From: Microcebus murinus | Taxonomy: Eukaryota; Chordata; Mammalia; Primates; Cheirogaleidae | Direction: 5' to 3' | Assembly: GCF_040939455.1 (NCBI RefSeq) | Contig: NC_134104.1 | Span: 141,892,501-141,956,500, forward strand | Length of the DNA stretch: 64,000 nt | In this document: in pieces, positions 11,007 to 23,199 of the stretch | Layout: each line of letters opens with the position of its first letter | Position numbering within the stretch: position 1 is the first letter of the stretch | The notes under the pieces: model-generated | The model's input: the letters and a program-made list of their open reading frames with translations, nothing else | Database searches by the model: none | Told to the model about the DNA's origin: nothing | Program-made: the position numbers and the translations under genes

Positions 11007-11648
11007 GATTTAACAACTTCAAAGAATATATTAGAAAGTAGAATAAATTTATAATTGTTTCTACTTCTTTTCATCCCTTTACTTACTGACTTTCCTTGTT
11101 GATTTGTTTTTATTTAACTTTTATATTGTCAAAGATTATAGCATGTATATTATTCTCCTCATATCTGTAATATTATTTTTTTGTTTTGTCTATAGGTTCA
11201 TTTTCAAAATTGAAATTCCCCCAAATAGTATTTACAGAGTCATGATTATGTGACTATTACTCATTTTGAAATAAGTAGAGGGATTCGTCCCTAAAGGAGG
11301 ACTTTTAATTCTATGTTATTAAATCCTTATGCTTCCACTCCCAAAACACTTGAGTCTCAAGACCCAACAGATTGTGATGTCTTTTCTTTTTTTTTTTAGT
11401 TTTTAGGTAATATCTAATGCTGATGTTTCTTGTAGCTCACATTATCTTATTCTTTTTCCTTTTTTCTCCTGGAGTAGGTCTTTGAGGGTTTTTAAAAAGA
11501 CATGGATTATCTGACTCTCACATTTCATGAGAGCTTGCATGCCTGAAAAGTATTTTGTCCAACAATTGTTTAATGGTTTGCCTGGGTATATGATTCAAGA
11601 CCTGAAAAACAGAAATGTGAAAAAAAATTCTACATCATCTTTTAGCAT
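11007..11648. other. AT-rich intergenic DNA
   Basis: No gene or assignable repeat is seen; it is T-rich with several short homopolymers. Confidence 0.4.
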
Positions 11649-11656
11649 TCATTGTT

Positions 11657-12578
11657 CCTTATTTTTATTCTTATTTTTTTTAATTTAATTTTAATTGACT
11701 TAGGGGGTACAAATGGCTTTTTGTTACATGGATGAATTGCATAGTGTAGAAGTCTAGGCTTTTAGTGACCCATCACCTGAATACTATATTTGTACTTAAT
11801 AGATAATTTTTCATTTCCAGTGCCATTTTATTCTCCCCCATTCTGAGCCTCCGATGTCCATTATGTAAGTCTGTAAGACCATGCATATCCACCGCTTAGT
11901 TCCCACTTATAAGCGAGAACATGCAGTGTTTGCTTTGCTGTTCCTGAGTTACCTCACTTAAAATGATGGTCTCCACATCTATCCAAGATTCAAAAGACTT
12001 ATTGCAGTTTTTCATGGGTAAGTAGTATGCCACCGTGTATATATGTGTACACACACACACACACACATACATTTTCTTTATTTACTCATCAGTTGATGGG
12101 CACTTAGGTTGATTTCATAGCTTTGCAATTGTGAATTGTGCTGTGATAAACATTTGGGTGCAAGTGTATTTTTTATAAATGACTTCTTTTCCTTTGGGTA
12201 GATAGCCATTAGTGGGACTGCTAGATCGAATGGCAGGTCTACTTTCAGTTCTTTGAGGAATCTCCACACTTTTTATGAATGTAGAAGGACTCCTGACAGA
12301 TCAGGAGCTGGTGGACTGCCACAGATGTGAGAGGAGGAAAAGTAAACACTGCCACCTACCCTTTCCACTGGACTCCAAATCCCTGAGGTATAGGCTTCTG
12401 CCAAAATTTTGCTCCTTCTTGTTCTGCTCCATAGCTTCTTCCCATGGGACCTCCAATAAGGGTGAGTTCTGGCACCTTTCCCTTATTGTTCCACCTCGGC
12501 TATGCTTTTTCACTTGAATATTTTTCTTCTTTTGGGGACAATCTGTTGACCAATGTCTCTAGTCAGCCATTTTGTCTA
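11657..12578 (-). mobile_element. L1: Internally deleted older L1 (3' end joined to 5'-UTR-like DNA)
   Basis: From 11670 to about 12272 the minus strand is the tail of L1: the 3' UTR ('ttagggggtacaaatggc', 'cccacttataagcgagaaca') and the end of ORF2 ('cactta-gttga-ttcatag', 'ttcctttgggtagatagcc'). At 12273 it jumps to a moderately GC-rich segment that ends 'cagccattttg'. The layout of that segment resembles the outer 5' UTR of the full-length L1 ('gtccgccatcttgc'). The 8 bp tcattgtt occur at 11649-11656 and 12579-12586 and could be the target duplication. If so, this is one L1 insertion with most of its body lost. The 5'-UTR assignment rests on layout and is less certain than the 3' part. Confidence 0.6.
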
Positions 12579-12819
12579 TCATTGTTTTAGAGCCAGCATC
12601 CATTGTTTCTGATGAGAAATATAATGTTAATTTGAGTTTCACCAACTCTGGAAGCTTTTATAATTTTCTCTTTCTTCTAGGACTTCTGAAATTGCCTGAG
12701 TTGTTCAAATGTGAAGATATTTTTTTTCCCCACTGATTTTGCTAGTCAGTCTGATTTTGAGTCAATCTGGAAATACATTATTTTTGAAATACAAGGAAAT
12801 TTTCTTCTTTCTTGGTCTT

Positions 12820-13158
12820 TTTTTAAAATTAATTATTTTTATTTCAGTGTATTAGGGGGTACAAACGTTTAGGTTATGTATATTGCCTTTGGCCCACCTG
12901 AGTCAGAGCTTCAAGCACGTCCATCCCCCACTCGGTGCAGTATATCTGTATATACCCCATTATGTCTGTATATACCCATCCCCTTCTCCCCCCTCCCACC
13001 TGTCCGACACCCAATGAATATTGTTACTATATGTGCACTTAAGTGTTGATCAGTTAATACCAATTTGATGATGAGTACATGTGGTGCTCATTTTTTCATT
13101 CCTGGGATACTTCACTTAGTAGAATGGGTTCCAGCTCTATGCAGGATAACAGACCTTC
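12820..13158 (-). mobile_element. L1: Young L1 3' end, 5'-truncated
   Basis: Same 3' UTR as the full-length copy ('attagggggtacaaacgttt', 'cttctcccccctcccacctg', 'gatcagttaataccaatttg'), ending at the last codons of ORF2. The 9 bp cttggtctt lie on both sides (12811-12819 and 13159-13167), giving exact limits. Confidence 0.9.
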
Positions 13159-13167
13159 CTTGGTCTT

Positions 13168-16100
13168 GGTATTCAATTCTATTACTCAGTCCAACTACTA
13201 AACTTTGATTTATTTTTTTTTACAAAAACAATTTATTTTTCTGAAAGTTTTCTCTTTTTTGTTTGTTTTTATTTCCCCAGAGATCTATTCTAGTTTTGGA
13301 AGAAGCAGGTCTTTTTTCTTTTTTTTTTTTTCTTTCTGGAAATCACTTATTAGAATAACTATTTATATTCTAATGATATTATATTCTGATTATACTTATT
13401 AGAATAATTTAGAAGTTCTCTTCCTTGATCAACTCTAATTTCTCTGGGGCCTGGTATGTTTTTGTTTTCCATTTTGGGCTTTCTTTGTCATGCTATTAAG
13501 TTTTCTTCTGATATCTCAAGATCCTTTTCATCATCCATTGAATTCAGTTTTATGATGATTATGACAGATACTTTTGTGCCTATGCCATGTCCTGTGGCCC
13601 CTTTGGGATTTGGCTGCAGCTCTGGTAGGCAGGTCCCTGCACTGCAATGACCTATCTCAATTGCTTGCCGCTTCTCTCTACTGTTCTGCCTCCCAGGTTT
13701 TGAAACTTGCAGGAGCTTACCCAGTCCATGCCTGGACATCATGGAAACATGGGTTGGACAATGCCTTCAGACCAACCCCTATCCATGGTGGGAGTGGAGG
13801 GTCAGTGAATAAATGCCTACACCTCCTGTCTTTCAGGGGGACAATTCTGTGTCATGTTCTATATAGTTTCTAAGAGGTTCCCAGCAGGATAGAGTCTTAC
13901 TTGCCTAAAATGGCAACCCTCTAATAATGCATACGTTATTGAATTTTCTTATTTCTGTCTTGTGCCACTCTGGCTGTTCTTTACACCTCCTTCCTGAGAT
14001 CACCTCCCATATAAACTACCTGCACCCATGTTCCTGTCTCAAGTTGATTTTGTGAGCATCTAAACAAAAACAGGGTGATTAATACACGGAGGAGGCTTAG
14101 AACAAGGAGTTTCACTGGAATTATGTAAATTTCCCTCTCCAACAATCATTTTCTTTGGATGGGAGAACTGACTTTGATTTCTGAAATGCCATGCGTGTTT
14201 TAACAAGCAACTTTCCTACAGAGTACCTAAACAGAGAGCAGACCATGTGGCTGGGCAATCACAATGGCCAAGACAAAGAGCTCCTTACTCTGGTGGTGGG
14301 GAATTTTGGTGTTTTTGACTCTGGGAGAGGGTTTTCTTTTTATTCCGCCTTGATTGTCTGACATGTTAAGTCCAGAGTTGTTACTATCTTGCTGTGCTTT
14401 TCTCATGGGCTCTGGGAGTCATGCAGATTGCCTACTTTCTTTATAGAGGAGTTAATCCTGGTGCTATAGGCTTCTGTTCATTGCACATGCTCTTTAAACA
14501 TGGAGTGGGAGGCGGATGAGACCATTGCCCTTCTGTCTGAGCTGCTAATTCATTATCATGATGAGGTAGTTCAGGTATATTTTCCCTTTGGTATAAGTTG
14601 ACTTTGCTTGAAGCTTCTTTGAGGCTCCATTTTGAAAGGTGTCTCTTACTTATAGTGTTTTAAATTGTGGTTTTTATCTCTTTAGTTTGCCCTGTTGATA
14701 CTTTTTATATATTTTCTATCTGCTAGAATTTTCTCTAATTTTCTGTTCCATGGATGGCACCCTTTCTTCTTTTTCAGCTTTGCTGTATGTATATTTTTCC
14801 CACTGAAATAGACCATGTAATGAATAAACATGCATATGCTGGGTCTATCATCTTATTTTAGATGATGAAATTGAAACTGACTTAAGTTACTTGTCTGGTC
14901 ACAGAGACGTGGAACTTCAGAATCTAGAGTTAAAACTCACTTCTTCTGACTCTAAATCTTATACCCTTCTGTTTCATAATTTTACCCAGAGCTCTGAGTA
15001 AAGTTGAGGCAAACTTGATGTAGAAAGGTAGTTATATTTGGAAAGAAGCCATATGGAATCAATTGGAACTATTGCATAGAAAGAAAATTATAGCGATAAC
15101 AAAACAAGAGATCTAATAGCAACGGTCCCAGGGTAATGGATGGATTGCCCCACAATCTTGCTTCTTCTTTTAAATGCAACCCTTATTTGTAGGAGACATG
15201 ATGAATGTATTAGGCCTTGGTGGCAGCTAAAATTTAAAAACCTCTGGGTCGTGTGAGTTGACTAAGACAACATTGTGGTACTACTGTTAGAGAATCATGA
15301 AATCAGGAAAGCTTCAACCTTTCCTAATCTAATTGACTATGGAGATTTGGGCAAATCATGGCTCTGAGCCAGATTTAATTTTTTTTTTATTTGTAACACA
15401 AGGAGAGAATCAATGGATATAATGTTCTCCAGTTCAAAATGTAAGCAAACATAGGGAAACATGGCAATTTAATTAATTGACAAGGTTCTTAATAAAGATC
15501 TGACACTAGGCCTGATCCTTGTAGCTTATGACATTTGGATATGCATCTTGGCCCAGTAGACTAGGTATATGGCTTATGTTGAGTCCCAGACTAGATTCCA
15601 ATTAAGGTCTGGTCTTCATCATTGCTAACCTGGGAAGAGCAGGTGCACACTGAACAGTCCTCAGCTAGCTAGTTTGAATTATTCCTAGGCAGATGCTCCT
15701 AGTTCCAGAGCACCAGGCATTTTTACTAAGCACAGGTCTAGCCATTCTAGTAGCTGCTGATTCACTTCCCTTATACTCATCATCCATACTTCTCCATGGC
15801 TGTGACTTCCAAAGAGAAGCTATTGCTATACTACACCTAACTAGAGCAACTTTAGCCCCAAGGACATAGCCTTTGTTATCTGCTAAAGATCCTGATCCAA
15901 GAGCATCAGGGTAGACCCTGGTGCTCTGGGGAAAATTTCAAGTTGTTGAAGGCCATCCTGATAGTTGGCTTAGAAATGGCTTATTTTTTTTTTTTATTTT
16001 CCTGCATAGAACTTCTGACTTTCTATTCATTTGATGACTTCCCAGAATTTCTATTCTGAGGGGCCCCTAGCCAGCTGTATGCTTCAAAGAGAGAGCTGTG

Positions 16101-17324
16101 GGTCTTGATTTGAATTTGTATATGCATGCCAAGTACCCTGTTACATTTTGTCACAGCAATTGAACTACATTGTCTGGCTCTTGTTGGCCTTACCCTTGGG
16201 AGGCTGGACATGTTCCATCTCAGTGTTGGGTTCTTCTGAGAATAGAAAGTACCTCCCAACCCATTTGCGATTGTATTTGTCTCAGCCACAGGCCATGGTA
16301 GCTGACAATCTCAGACTTTGTCCCACTTTTTTCTGGTTTCTGGCCAGTTGCATTGAGTCTCATGTAGGACTTTGGACCTGCCTGTGTTCAGCAAAAGAAT
16401 CCTCATGTCTGTAGACTATTTCAACGGGGAGGATGTGCCTCTGTGAATGCAATTGATGTGTATCTCCTCTGTTCCAAGAACTGGCAGGGCCATGGCTCTC
16501 TCAAAGCCATACTAACAAAAGCCTCATCTGCATCTGGAACTTCCATCAGTGAAGAAAGCTGTCACTATCTTTTATGAAGAGTTTGAAAGAAGAAAACTAG
16601 AAGAGTTGAAAGTTTGGCTGTCACAACAACAATGAGCAATTACAAGCAGGTTAAGAGCCTTCTTTTTTTTTGTTTCTTACCCACAACTGCTGTTCAAATA
16701 ACCAAAAATGGGTCCTCCCTGAAACTGATTTAATTCTCAGGAGGACTGAAAAGACATTTAAAGGGCAAGCCAACTTCATAAAATGACATTAAAAGGTTTT
16801 AAAATAGTGTTTTGCTTCTAAAGGGTGTTTGTAAATGTCAGAGGTAACATATTGATTACAGTCCTGGCAGTTTTTGCTCAGGGCTTCTTAGCTGTCTTTG
16901 GCTTAACTAATGATACTGACTCATGCTCATGGTTTGAAATATCTCAGCCACCTTTGTTTGCTTAAACTTTTCTGACCCACTGGACGTTATCCACATATGA
17001 ATAGAAGGTACCATTAAATTTGTGGTGTTTGTCATTCTTGTGCTGTTTAACTTATGTAAATTACATAGAGATGAAGTCTTGAAAAATGGCTATAGAAGTT
17101 GGTCTACAAACCCTTGAGATGTCCTACAAGTTCTTAGAATGTTGAAAGTTGATTGCTTCATCTGAGGATATGGTTCTGAATGTCTAAATAAGTGAAAAAG
17201 CCAACTTGACCAGGAATAATTTGTTTCTTTAAAGTGCCTGGACCCCTTAAGATGGGAATTGTATTTAGGAACCAAGATACAGGTGCTAGGTGTGCTCATT
17301 GCTACTGTAGTGTCTTTCTAGACT
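13168..17324. other. Intergenic DNA, mostly unique, with weak repeat remnants
   Basis: About 4 kb without a convincing gene. Positions 14820-14990 resemble a MIR ('gatgatgaaattgaaactgac', 'tctggtcacagag'). Positions 13960-14060 look like the end of an old LTR or L1 but are too diverged to name. Several open frames of 60-100 codons have no recognisable domain. Confidence 0.45.
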
Positions 17325-17590
17325 CAGGAGTCAGCAAACAATGGCCTGTGAATTATATCCTGCCTGTAGTCTGTTTTTCTACAGTCTATGAACTAAAAAA
17401 TGTTTAAAGGGTTGAGGAAAAATAAGAAAAAGCAAACAAATGAAAAGACCCACAAAGAAATAAATTAAAAAAAACCCAGCAACACTAGAATGGCTAAAAA
17501 GAATATGCAACAGATACCATATATTATTATATCTGCAAAGCCTAAAGTATTTACCATGCATCCCTTCTTAGAAAAATATTTATCCATCTC
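17325..17590 (+). mobile_element. Old hAT-type DNA-transposon fossil
   Basis: It starts 'ggagtcagcaaacaatggcc' and includes 'ctgcctgtagtctgtttttc' and 'gcaaagcctaaagtatttacc', the layout of a common mammalian non-autonomous element. The middle is A-rich and altered. Family not assigned. Confidence 0.45.
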
Positions 17591-17949
17591 TTTCTAGGCT
17601 TTTTCAGTATACAGAGCTACACAATATACTTTATAAATAATATTGAGTTTATAATAATACTTCAAATTCAATTCTAACATTACAACTTTTTCCTGCCCTT
17701 ACCCCATTCTGTATTTGTATTAATAATTCCCTTCTCCCAAGAATAACCCAGTTCCTAATAACAGCAATATATTTATTTATTTCTCCTTCTATAATGCATC
17801 CCAAACAGTTTCAGAAATACTACATCAATATTATAACTAACAAGGAATCTACTAATTCAAGTTCAAGATTTCTTTGCAATTTTTTGTCATTATTTTTAGA
17901 ACATAACCCACTAGGACTGCATAGACAGGTTACTGTATTCAAAAGTTAT

Positions 17950-19010
17950 TCACTTAATTATTTTTCATTCGTGCATTTATTTATTAGGTTCATTAATTTC
18001 TCTTTGAATTCAATTTTAGGGTGCTCCTTTTTTATACTTTTTAATTAATTCTATCTTTGAATATGTAAAATATTTACATGATTCAAAGATTAAACTATAT
18101 ATCAAGCTAAATGTAATCTCTTCTCATAACCATCCTTTCTATCCTTTTACCATATATTTTCATACATAGCTGTTTTTGTTAGCTTTTAGTTTAACCTTCT
18201 GTTCTTACTTTTGCAAAGATGATAAGTGACAGTACAAACATATATACAAATATATATACATTATATATATTTCTATAGTTTTGATCAAATTAATATAATA
18301 ATAAATATATAATATATTAATACATAATTAGCTATGTATATTTGAATATACATGTCTATCTTTTGTATGCCATCTTCTTTCTTAGACAAGATATAACATA
18401 TTATACATACTCCTTTATACTTAATCTTTTCACTTAAAAATATACTGTGAATACAGAGCTATATTCATTTATAAAGATCTTTCTCATTCATTATGGCTGC
18501 AAAGTACTCCACTGTGTGGATGTGCCATAATTTATTCAACCATTCTACTAAGGACAGGGGATTTTTTTGTTTGTTTGTTTCTGATTTTTCACTATTACTG
18601 TGAATAATCTTGCATATGTTGTTTCTTATTATGGGGGTGAACTTCAAGGTAAAGTTTTCAGAAGCTGAATAACTATGTCAAAGTGTACCTGCACATGAAG
18701 TTTTAGCAGACATTGCCAATTTTTCCTCCATGAGAGTTGTTCCATTTTTAACTACCACCAGCAATGTATGAATATGCCTATTTCTCCACAGTCTCACCAA
18801 CAGAGGGAGTGGTGCCTATCAATCATTTGAATTTTTGCTGATTTGATGGGTGAGAAATGATATCTCAGTTGAGTTTTCATTTGTGTTTCTTTTTATTATA
18901 AGTGGACATATAAGTGTCTTTTTTTATATGTTAAGGACAATTTGTATTTCTTTTTTATGTAATGACTATTTCTGTTTTTTACTTTCTCTCCAACAGATTT
19001 TAGGTAAAAG
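17950..19010 (-). mobile_element. Old L1 / HAL1-like fragment
   Basis: On the minus strand it follows the L1 tail order: 3' UTR with cytosine- and AT-rich blocks, then ORF2 tail blocks ('ggctgcaaagtactccactg', 'cacagtctcaccaacagagg', 'gatatctcagttgagttttc'). It is very diverged and no frame is open. AT-repeat expansion at 18240-18350 interrupts it. Confidence 0.6.
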
Positions 19011-19490
19011 ACCTTACTTCTTAATTAATGACATCTATATAAGAAATCTTAATTGAATCTGGCTCCTTGCACTAAAATAAATATGTATTTTAATTATTTG
19101 TGGGCACCACAGCTCAGATGAAAACCAGTTTCCATAAAATAAACAAATACTTACTCTAGCAGATAGAGCTTTGGCCCTAAGCCACTCTTCTAAGACTCAT
19201 AGACATATAAATCAAGAATAATGCAATTGACAGTGATCATAAACTGGGCACATGGCTGCCAAGTGGAGAGTTTATGACAATTGAAAATGAGAAAATGAGA
19301 ATGATCTCATGACACATGGAAAGAGGGAAACTAGAAATTAGTTGTAAGATGCATCTCAAACCCCTCGTAGAGCAGGGCCAAAGCTGCTAAGATCCTTGAT
19401 GTTTGGCAGCTGCCCATTTCAATCAGAGATGTCTAACAACCAGGGACGAATGGCTGTATTTAATTCTAGAAAGGCCTTGACTTCACTTCA
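19011..19490. other. Intergenic DNA, nothing recognised
   Basis: No gene or repeat family is seen. Confidence 0.4.
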
Positions 19491-19680
19491 AATTGCAGTG
19501 GAGAAAATACACTTAGACAAAGGACTCACATCCTGGTAAGAGAAAGAATGCTTACAAATCATAGCAAAAAAAGACAAAATACAAAAATACAATATAAAAT
19601 AGGGAAAACTCACTTCAGAAATAAAAGGGTATCTAAGTGTGTATAAAAACACATAAAAAAATGTTCAACCTCTTTAGTCA
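19491..19680 (+). mobile_element. Old L1 ORF2 tail, left arm of an inverted duplication
   Basis: 'aaaaatgttcaacctcttta' and the A-rich sequence before it match the L1 ORF2 tail. The reverse complement of this stretch aligns with 23200-23400, including a shared 'ttaccaggat' block that is not typical of L1 copies in general. It directly abuts the LTR at 19681. Confidence 0.55.
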
Positions 19681-20145
19681 TGTTAAAGAAAATTGGCACC
19701 TGATGCAGCCAAACAGGCAAAGAAGACTTTATTCAAGACTACTGAAGTAAGAGAGAGAGATTAACCTCAGCTCCACTGAAATAAAAGGTAGGAGAGTTTT
19801 AAGCACTGGGGTAAGCTAGCGGAAAAGTTATTAGAGGACATGGTTGGGGGGATTGTTCAATATGATTGGGCCATCCCTGTTTGCTAATTGGCACTTGTCA
19901 AAGTTAGGTTCCTACCTTCCACAGAGACTGGGAGATACCGGGCCAATCGTTCTTGATGATTATATTTCAGAGAGCTGGTTCCCAGGTCCTTCAAAAGACA
20001 TTTCTGGGTTGTAAAACTGGCAAGGGACTGGAAGAAGATATACAGCTTACAAAGGCAAAAATGATCCAAAAAAGGGGGTTCTGGGGCCTCTAGTCAGGAA
20101 GAAACCTGCCTATAGTTTTATAAAGCTGAGAGTAATATTAGGTCA
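19681..20145 (-). mobile_element. Solitary LTR, copy A
   Basis: On the minus strand it begins TGACCTAATATT at 20145 and ends ...TTTCTTTAACA at 19681, with an AATAAA (complement near 19727-19732) ahead of the 3' end. Its reverse complement aligns along its whole length with 22709-23199 (for example 'ccagttttacaacccagaaa' in both). No internal retroviral genes are attached. The family is not assigned. Confidence 0.75.
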
Positions 20146-21359
20146 TCTTGGTCATTCTCAAATTATTCACTAATCTCTGGCTTATTATTATTATTATTTC
20201 ACTTTAAAACTACTGATGAAGTTCTGGAGTTGGTGATAGAAAACTAAGGGAAGTAATACACATCAAAGTGCCCAATACAGTGTCTGCTCTATGTAGGCAT
20301 GTGTGTTCAATAAAATGAACAAACAGTTGGATAAGAATTGGGTTACTGGTAAATTTTTGCATACAAATCAATAGCAGAATTCAAACTTAGATGAGTAAAG
20401 TACCATAAATAAGTGTGTTGGTTAATTCTCCAAATGTCCACCATATAAAGTGTAATTGGAGTATAAAACTAAAAGAAGGTAATGATTTAGTTGGAACTGC
20501 TACTTCAGGCCTTGAGAATGCAGCTTTACTAAAGTTATAAATACTAATTGGTGCTATAAATACTATAAATACTAATTGGAAAAGCATACACACAAAAGAC
20601 ATATCCAGGCAGTGACATTTTATCTAATGAAGGATAAGAAAAGATACTTCTACCTTCTTGCTCTTCCCATTCATGTTATCAATTCTAAGGTATAGTTGGG
20701 GTCATGTTCAGGATTGTTAAAATATTATTTTAAAACCCACATTCATCTTGAAAGGAGATGGTTTTATCCCTATATTAGTAAGAAAACCATTGTTCAAAAC
20801 ATTCTTTTATTTACTAAAGATCATGTAAGAAGATTAAAGATGTGAACCCCTAAATGTCTCATTCCAAGCCAATGTTCTTTCTTTGCAGACAGCAAAAAAT
20901 GTCTCCCGTTCTGTTTTGCTGGGGGCATTTGCAAGGAAAATTAGGAAGTGCTCAATACCCACTGTAATGTTATAGCTTAAAATAAAGTGGGAAAATTCAA
21001 TAAACGCCAACTCCAGCAAGTTATTTGCCTCTAATTTTAGAATGCCTACAATAAAACAACAACAGTTACAACAAAAGTGACTGCTGTCATCACCTTCACT
21101 GTTGGAGTGATGGCTCCACATTTGTAAAACAAGGAAATGTGATGATTATTCAAGGACTGTGTTTTTTTAATGCACAAATGGCCTGCCTGCCTGTGATAAA
21201 AATGAGCTGACAGCCTTTGGCTGTTTTCTCATAAAATGTGGGTCCAGAATGTCCCTAGTTAACAACAGGCCTCCCTACTTTTAGCCCACATGAATTTTTT
21301 TTCCCCCCAGTGTAGGAATAGGAATTATTTAAGACTCAGCAACTTCTACTAATCTTTTG
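20146..21359. other. Intergenic DNA between inverted-duplication arms
   Basis: Positions 20146-20250 may be diverged L1, matching the 5' flank of the second LTR copy. The rest shows no gene. A small duplication of 'ataaatactaattgg' occurs at about 20535-20580. The end of an L2-like sequence ('ttcaataaaatgaac') lies near 20310. Confidence 0.4.
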
Positions 21360-21871
21360 GAATTCTCATACTTCTCCAGCTTTCATTTTTGTGGTATCAC
21401 ATATATACAGAAAAGTGCACAAATCATAGGGGTAAATTTTCACAAATTGTAAAAACATTTACTGCTTGTAAAAACCAGCCAGAACATAAATACAATATTA
21501 GAAGCAATTTAAAGGTCTCTCTTAGGCCATTTCTATCATGACCCCTCATCCTCATTGAAGTGAACCACTATCTTGAATTTTTTCACTATAAATTAGTTTG
21601 GACTGTTTATGAACTTCATATAAATGGAATCACAGCATATACTCTCTTGTGTCTTGTGTCTTGCTTTATTACATTCAATACTATGTTTAGGTAATTCACT
21701 CATATTACTATATTATGTTTTGTTATAGTAATATGCCATTATTTATCTATCCATTCTACAGTTGATAAATATATGCATTGTGTCAAGTTTTCAGCTATTA
21801 TGAACAGACCTGCTATAAACATATGTATGTTGTTTGGTGTACATATATACACATATGTTTTAGTATTTACT
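21360..21871 (-). mobile_element. Old L1 (L1M/HAL1-like) 3' part, segment 1
   Basis: Minus-strand L1 tail blocks are recognisable: 'ttcatataaatggaatcac', 'tatctatccattctacagtt', 'gctattatgaacagacctgc'. The element continues at 22457 after an LTR insertion. Confidence 0.6.
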
Positions 21872-22456
21872 GTCACCAAAAAAGAAGCCAAACTCTGTAA
21901 AATAATTTAAAGAGGCTTATTCTGAGTCAAATTTGAGGGCCACAACCTGGAGCCACGCCCAAGTAACCTTGAGCGAGTAAGTGGACTCAGTGTGGTTTGG
22001 TTACAGTTTGGGTTTATACATTTCATGGAAACAGGGATTACAGGTAAAGTTATAAATCAATACATGGAAGGCATACATTGGTTTGACCCAGAAAAGGTAA
22101 GTCATCTCAAAGTGGGGGCCTACAGGTTATAGATGGGCTTAAAGATTCTTTGAACTGTAATTGGTTAAAAAATGAAGTTTTTGTCTAAAGGCTTGGAATG
22201 TTTTTAGGTAAGAAAGAGACAGGTCACCAGACACATTTGTTGTGTAAATTGAGGACTTACAGACATGTCTTGCATAGCCTTAGGCCTGTTAGTGAGTTAC
22301 AAAGGATGTCTCCAGGAAGGAAGGAGGCATGATGAGGCATGTCTGAATTCCTCCTCATAACAGGTGATTCAGTTTTAGGGTATCCCCTTAGCCAGGAGGG
22401 GGTCCATTCACTCACCCTGGGGCAGGGAGAGACTTAAGATTTTATTTTAGTTCACA
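21872..22456 (-). mobile_element. Solitary LTR of a class I-like ERV (MER4-group-like)
   Basis: The minus strand runs TGTGAACTAAAATAAAATCT... to ...GTTTGGCTTC...GGTGACA, with the TG/CA ends of an LTR. An AATAAG lies upstream of a 'tttacagagtttggctt' end block. The internal GC-rich part and the ends resemble the MER4 group, but I name it from recognition only. It splits the old L1 around it. Confidence 0.6.
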
Positions 22457-22708
22457 ATATCCAAAAGCGAAATGCTGGACTATAGTACATGCTAATGTTT
22501 AGCTTTAGTAGATACTTCCAAACACTTTCCCAAAGTGCTTTTGTCACTTTACACTCTGGCGAATAATTTTCTTGTTGCCTCATAGTCTCATTGGCACTTG
22601 ACATTTTCAGTCCTTTATTTATTAAAATAAATTTTTACCTTTCTCGTGAAGTAATAATGCAATCTCACTGGAGTTTTAATTTTTCATTTCTTTGATGACT
22701 GACAAAAG
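22457..22708 (-). mobile_element. Old L1, segment 2
   Basis: This continues the old L1 of 21360-21871 ('atatccaaaagcgaaatgct', 'cacttgacattttcagtcc', 'tctcactggagttttaattt'). Confidence 0.55.
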
Positions 22709-23199
22709 TGACCTGATATTTCTCTCAGCTTGATTAAATTTCAGACAGTTTTTTTTTTTTTTCCTGTCTGGTGGCTTCAGAAATCCTTTTTCTTAGAGCA
22801 TTTCTACCTCTTTAAGCTATACATCTTCTTCCTATCTCTTGCCAGTTTTACAACCCAGAAATGTCTTTCTGAAGGTCCTGGGAGCCATCCCTTTGAAATG
22901 TAGTCAAGAAGGATGCCTCTGTCTTCAGTGTGTGTAGGAGGGTAGGACACTAACTTTGATAAGCACCAAGTAGCAAACAAACGGGGGTGGCCTAATCACA
23001 CTGGCCAACCACCTCCCCATGTTCTCCTATACTTTTCCACTACTGGCCCCCTTGCTTAAAATCTCTCCTGATTTTTGTGTCAATGGAGTCGAATTCAATC
23101 TCTCTCCCCTATTGCAGTAGTCTTGACCTATCTTACAATAGTCTTTAATAAAGGCTTCCTTGCCTGCTTAACTCCATAAGGTGAAATTTTTCTTTGACA
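22709..23199 (+). mobile_element. Solitary LTR, copy B
   Basis: It begins TGACCTGATATT, has AATAAA in 'tctttaataaaggcttcctt' near 23147, and ends ...TTTCTTTGACA. It is the same family as copy A (19681-20145) in the opposite orientation. It lies in the same position of an L1 and has the same 3' flank ('tgactaaagag' in both). Confidence 0.75.

Noticed and set aside
13574..13873. 99-codon plus-strand open frame
   Set aside because: No domain is recognised, the composition is random-like, and an equally long frame overlaps on the other strand.
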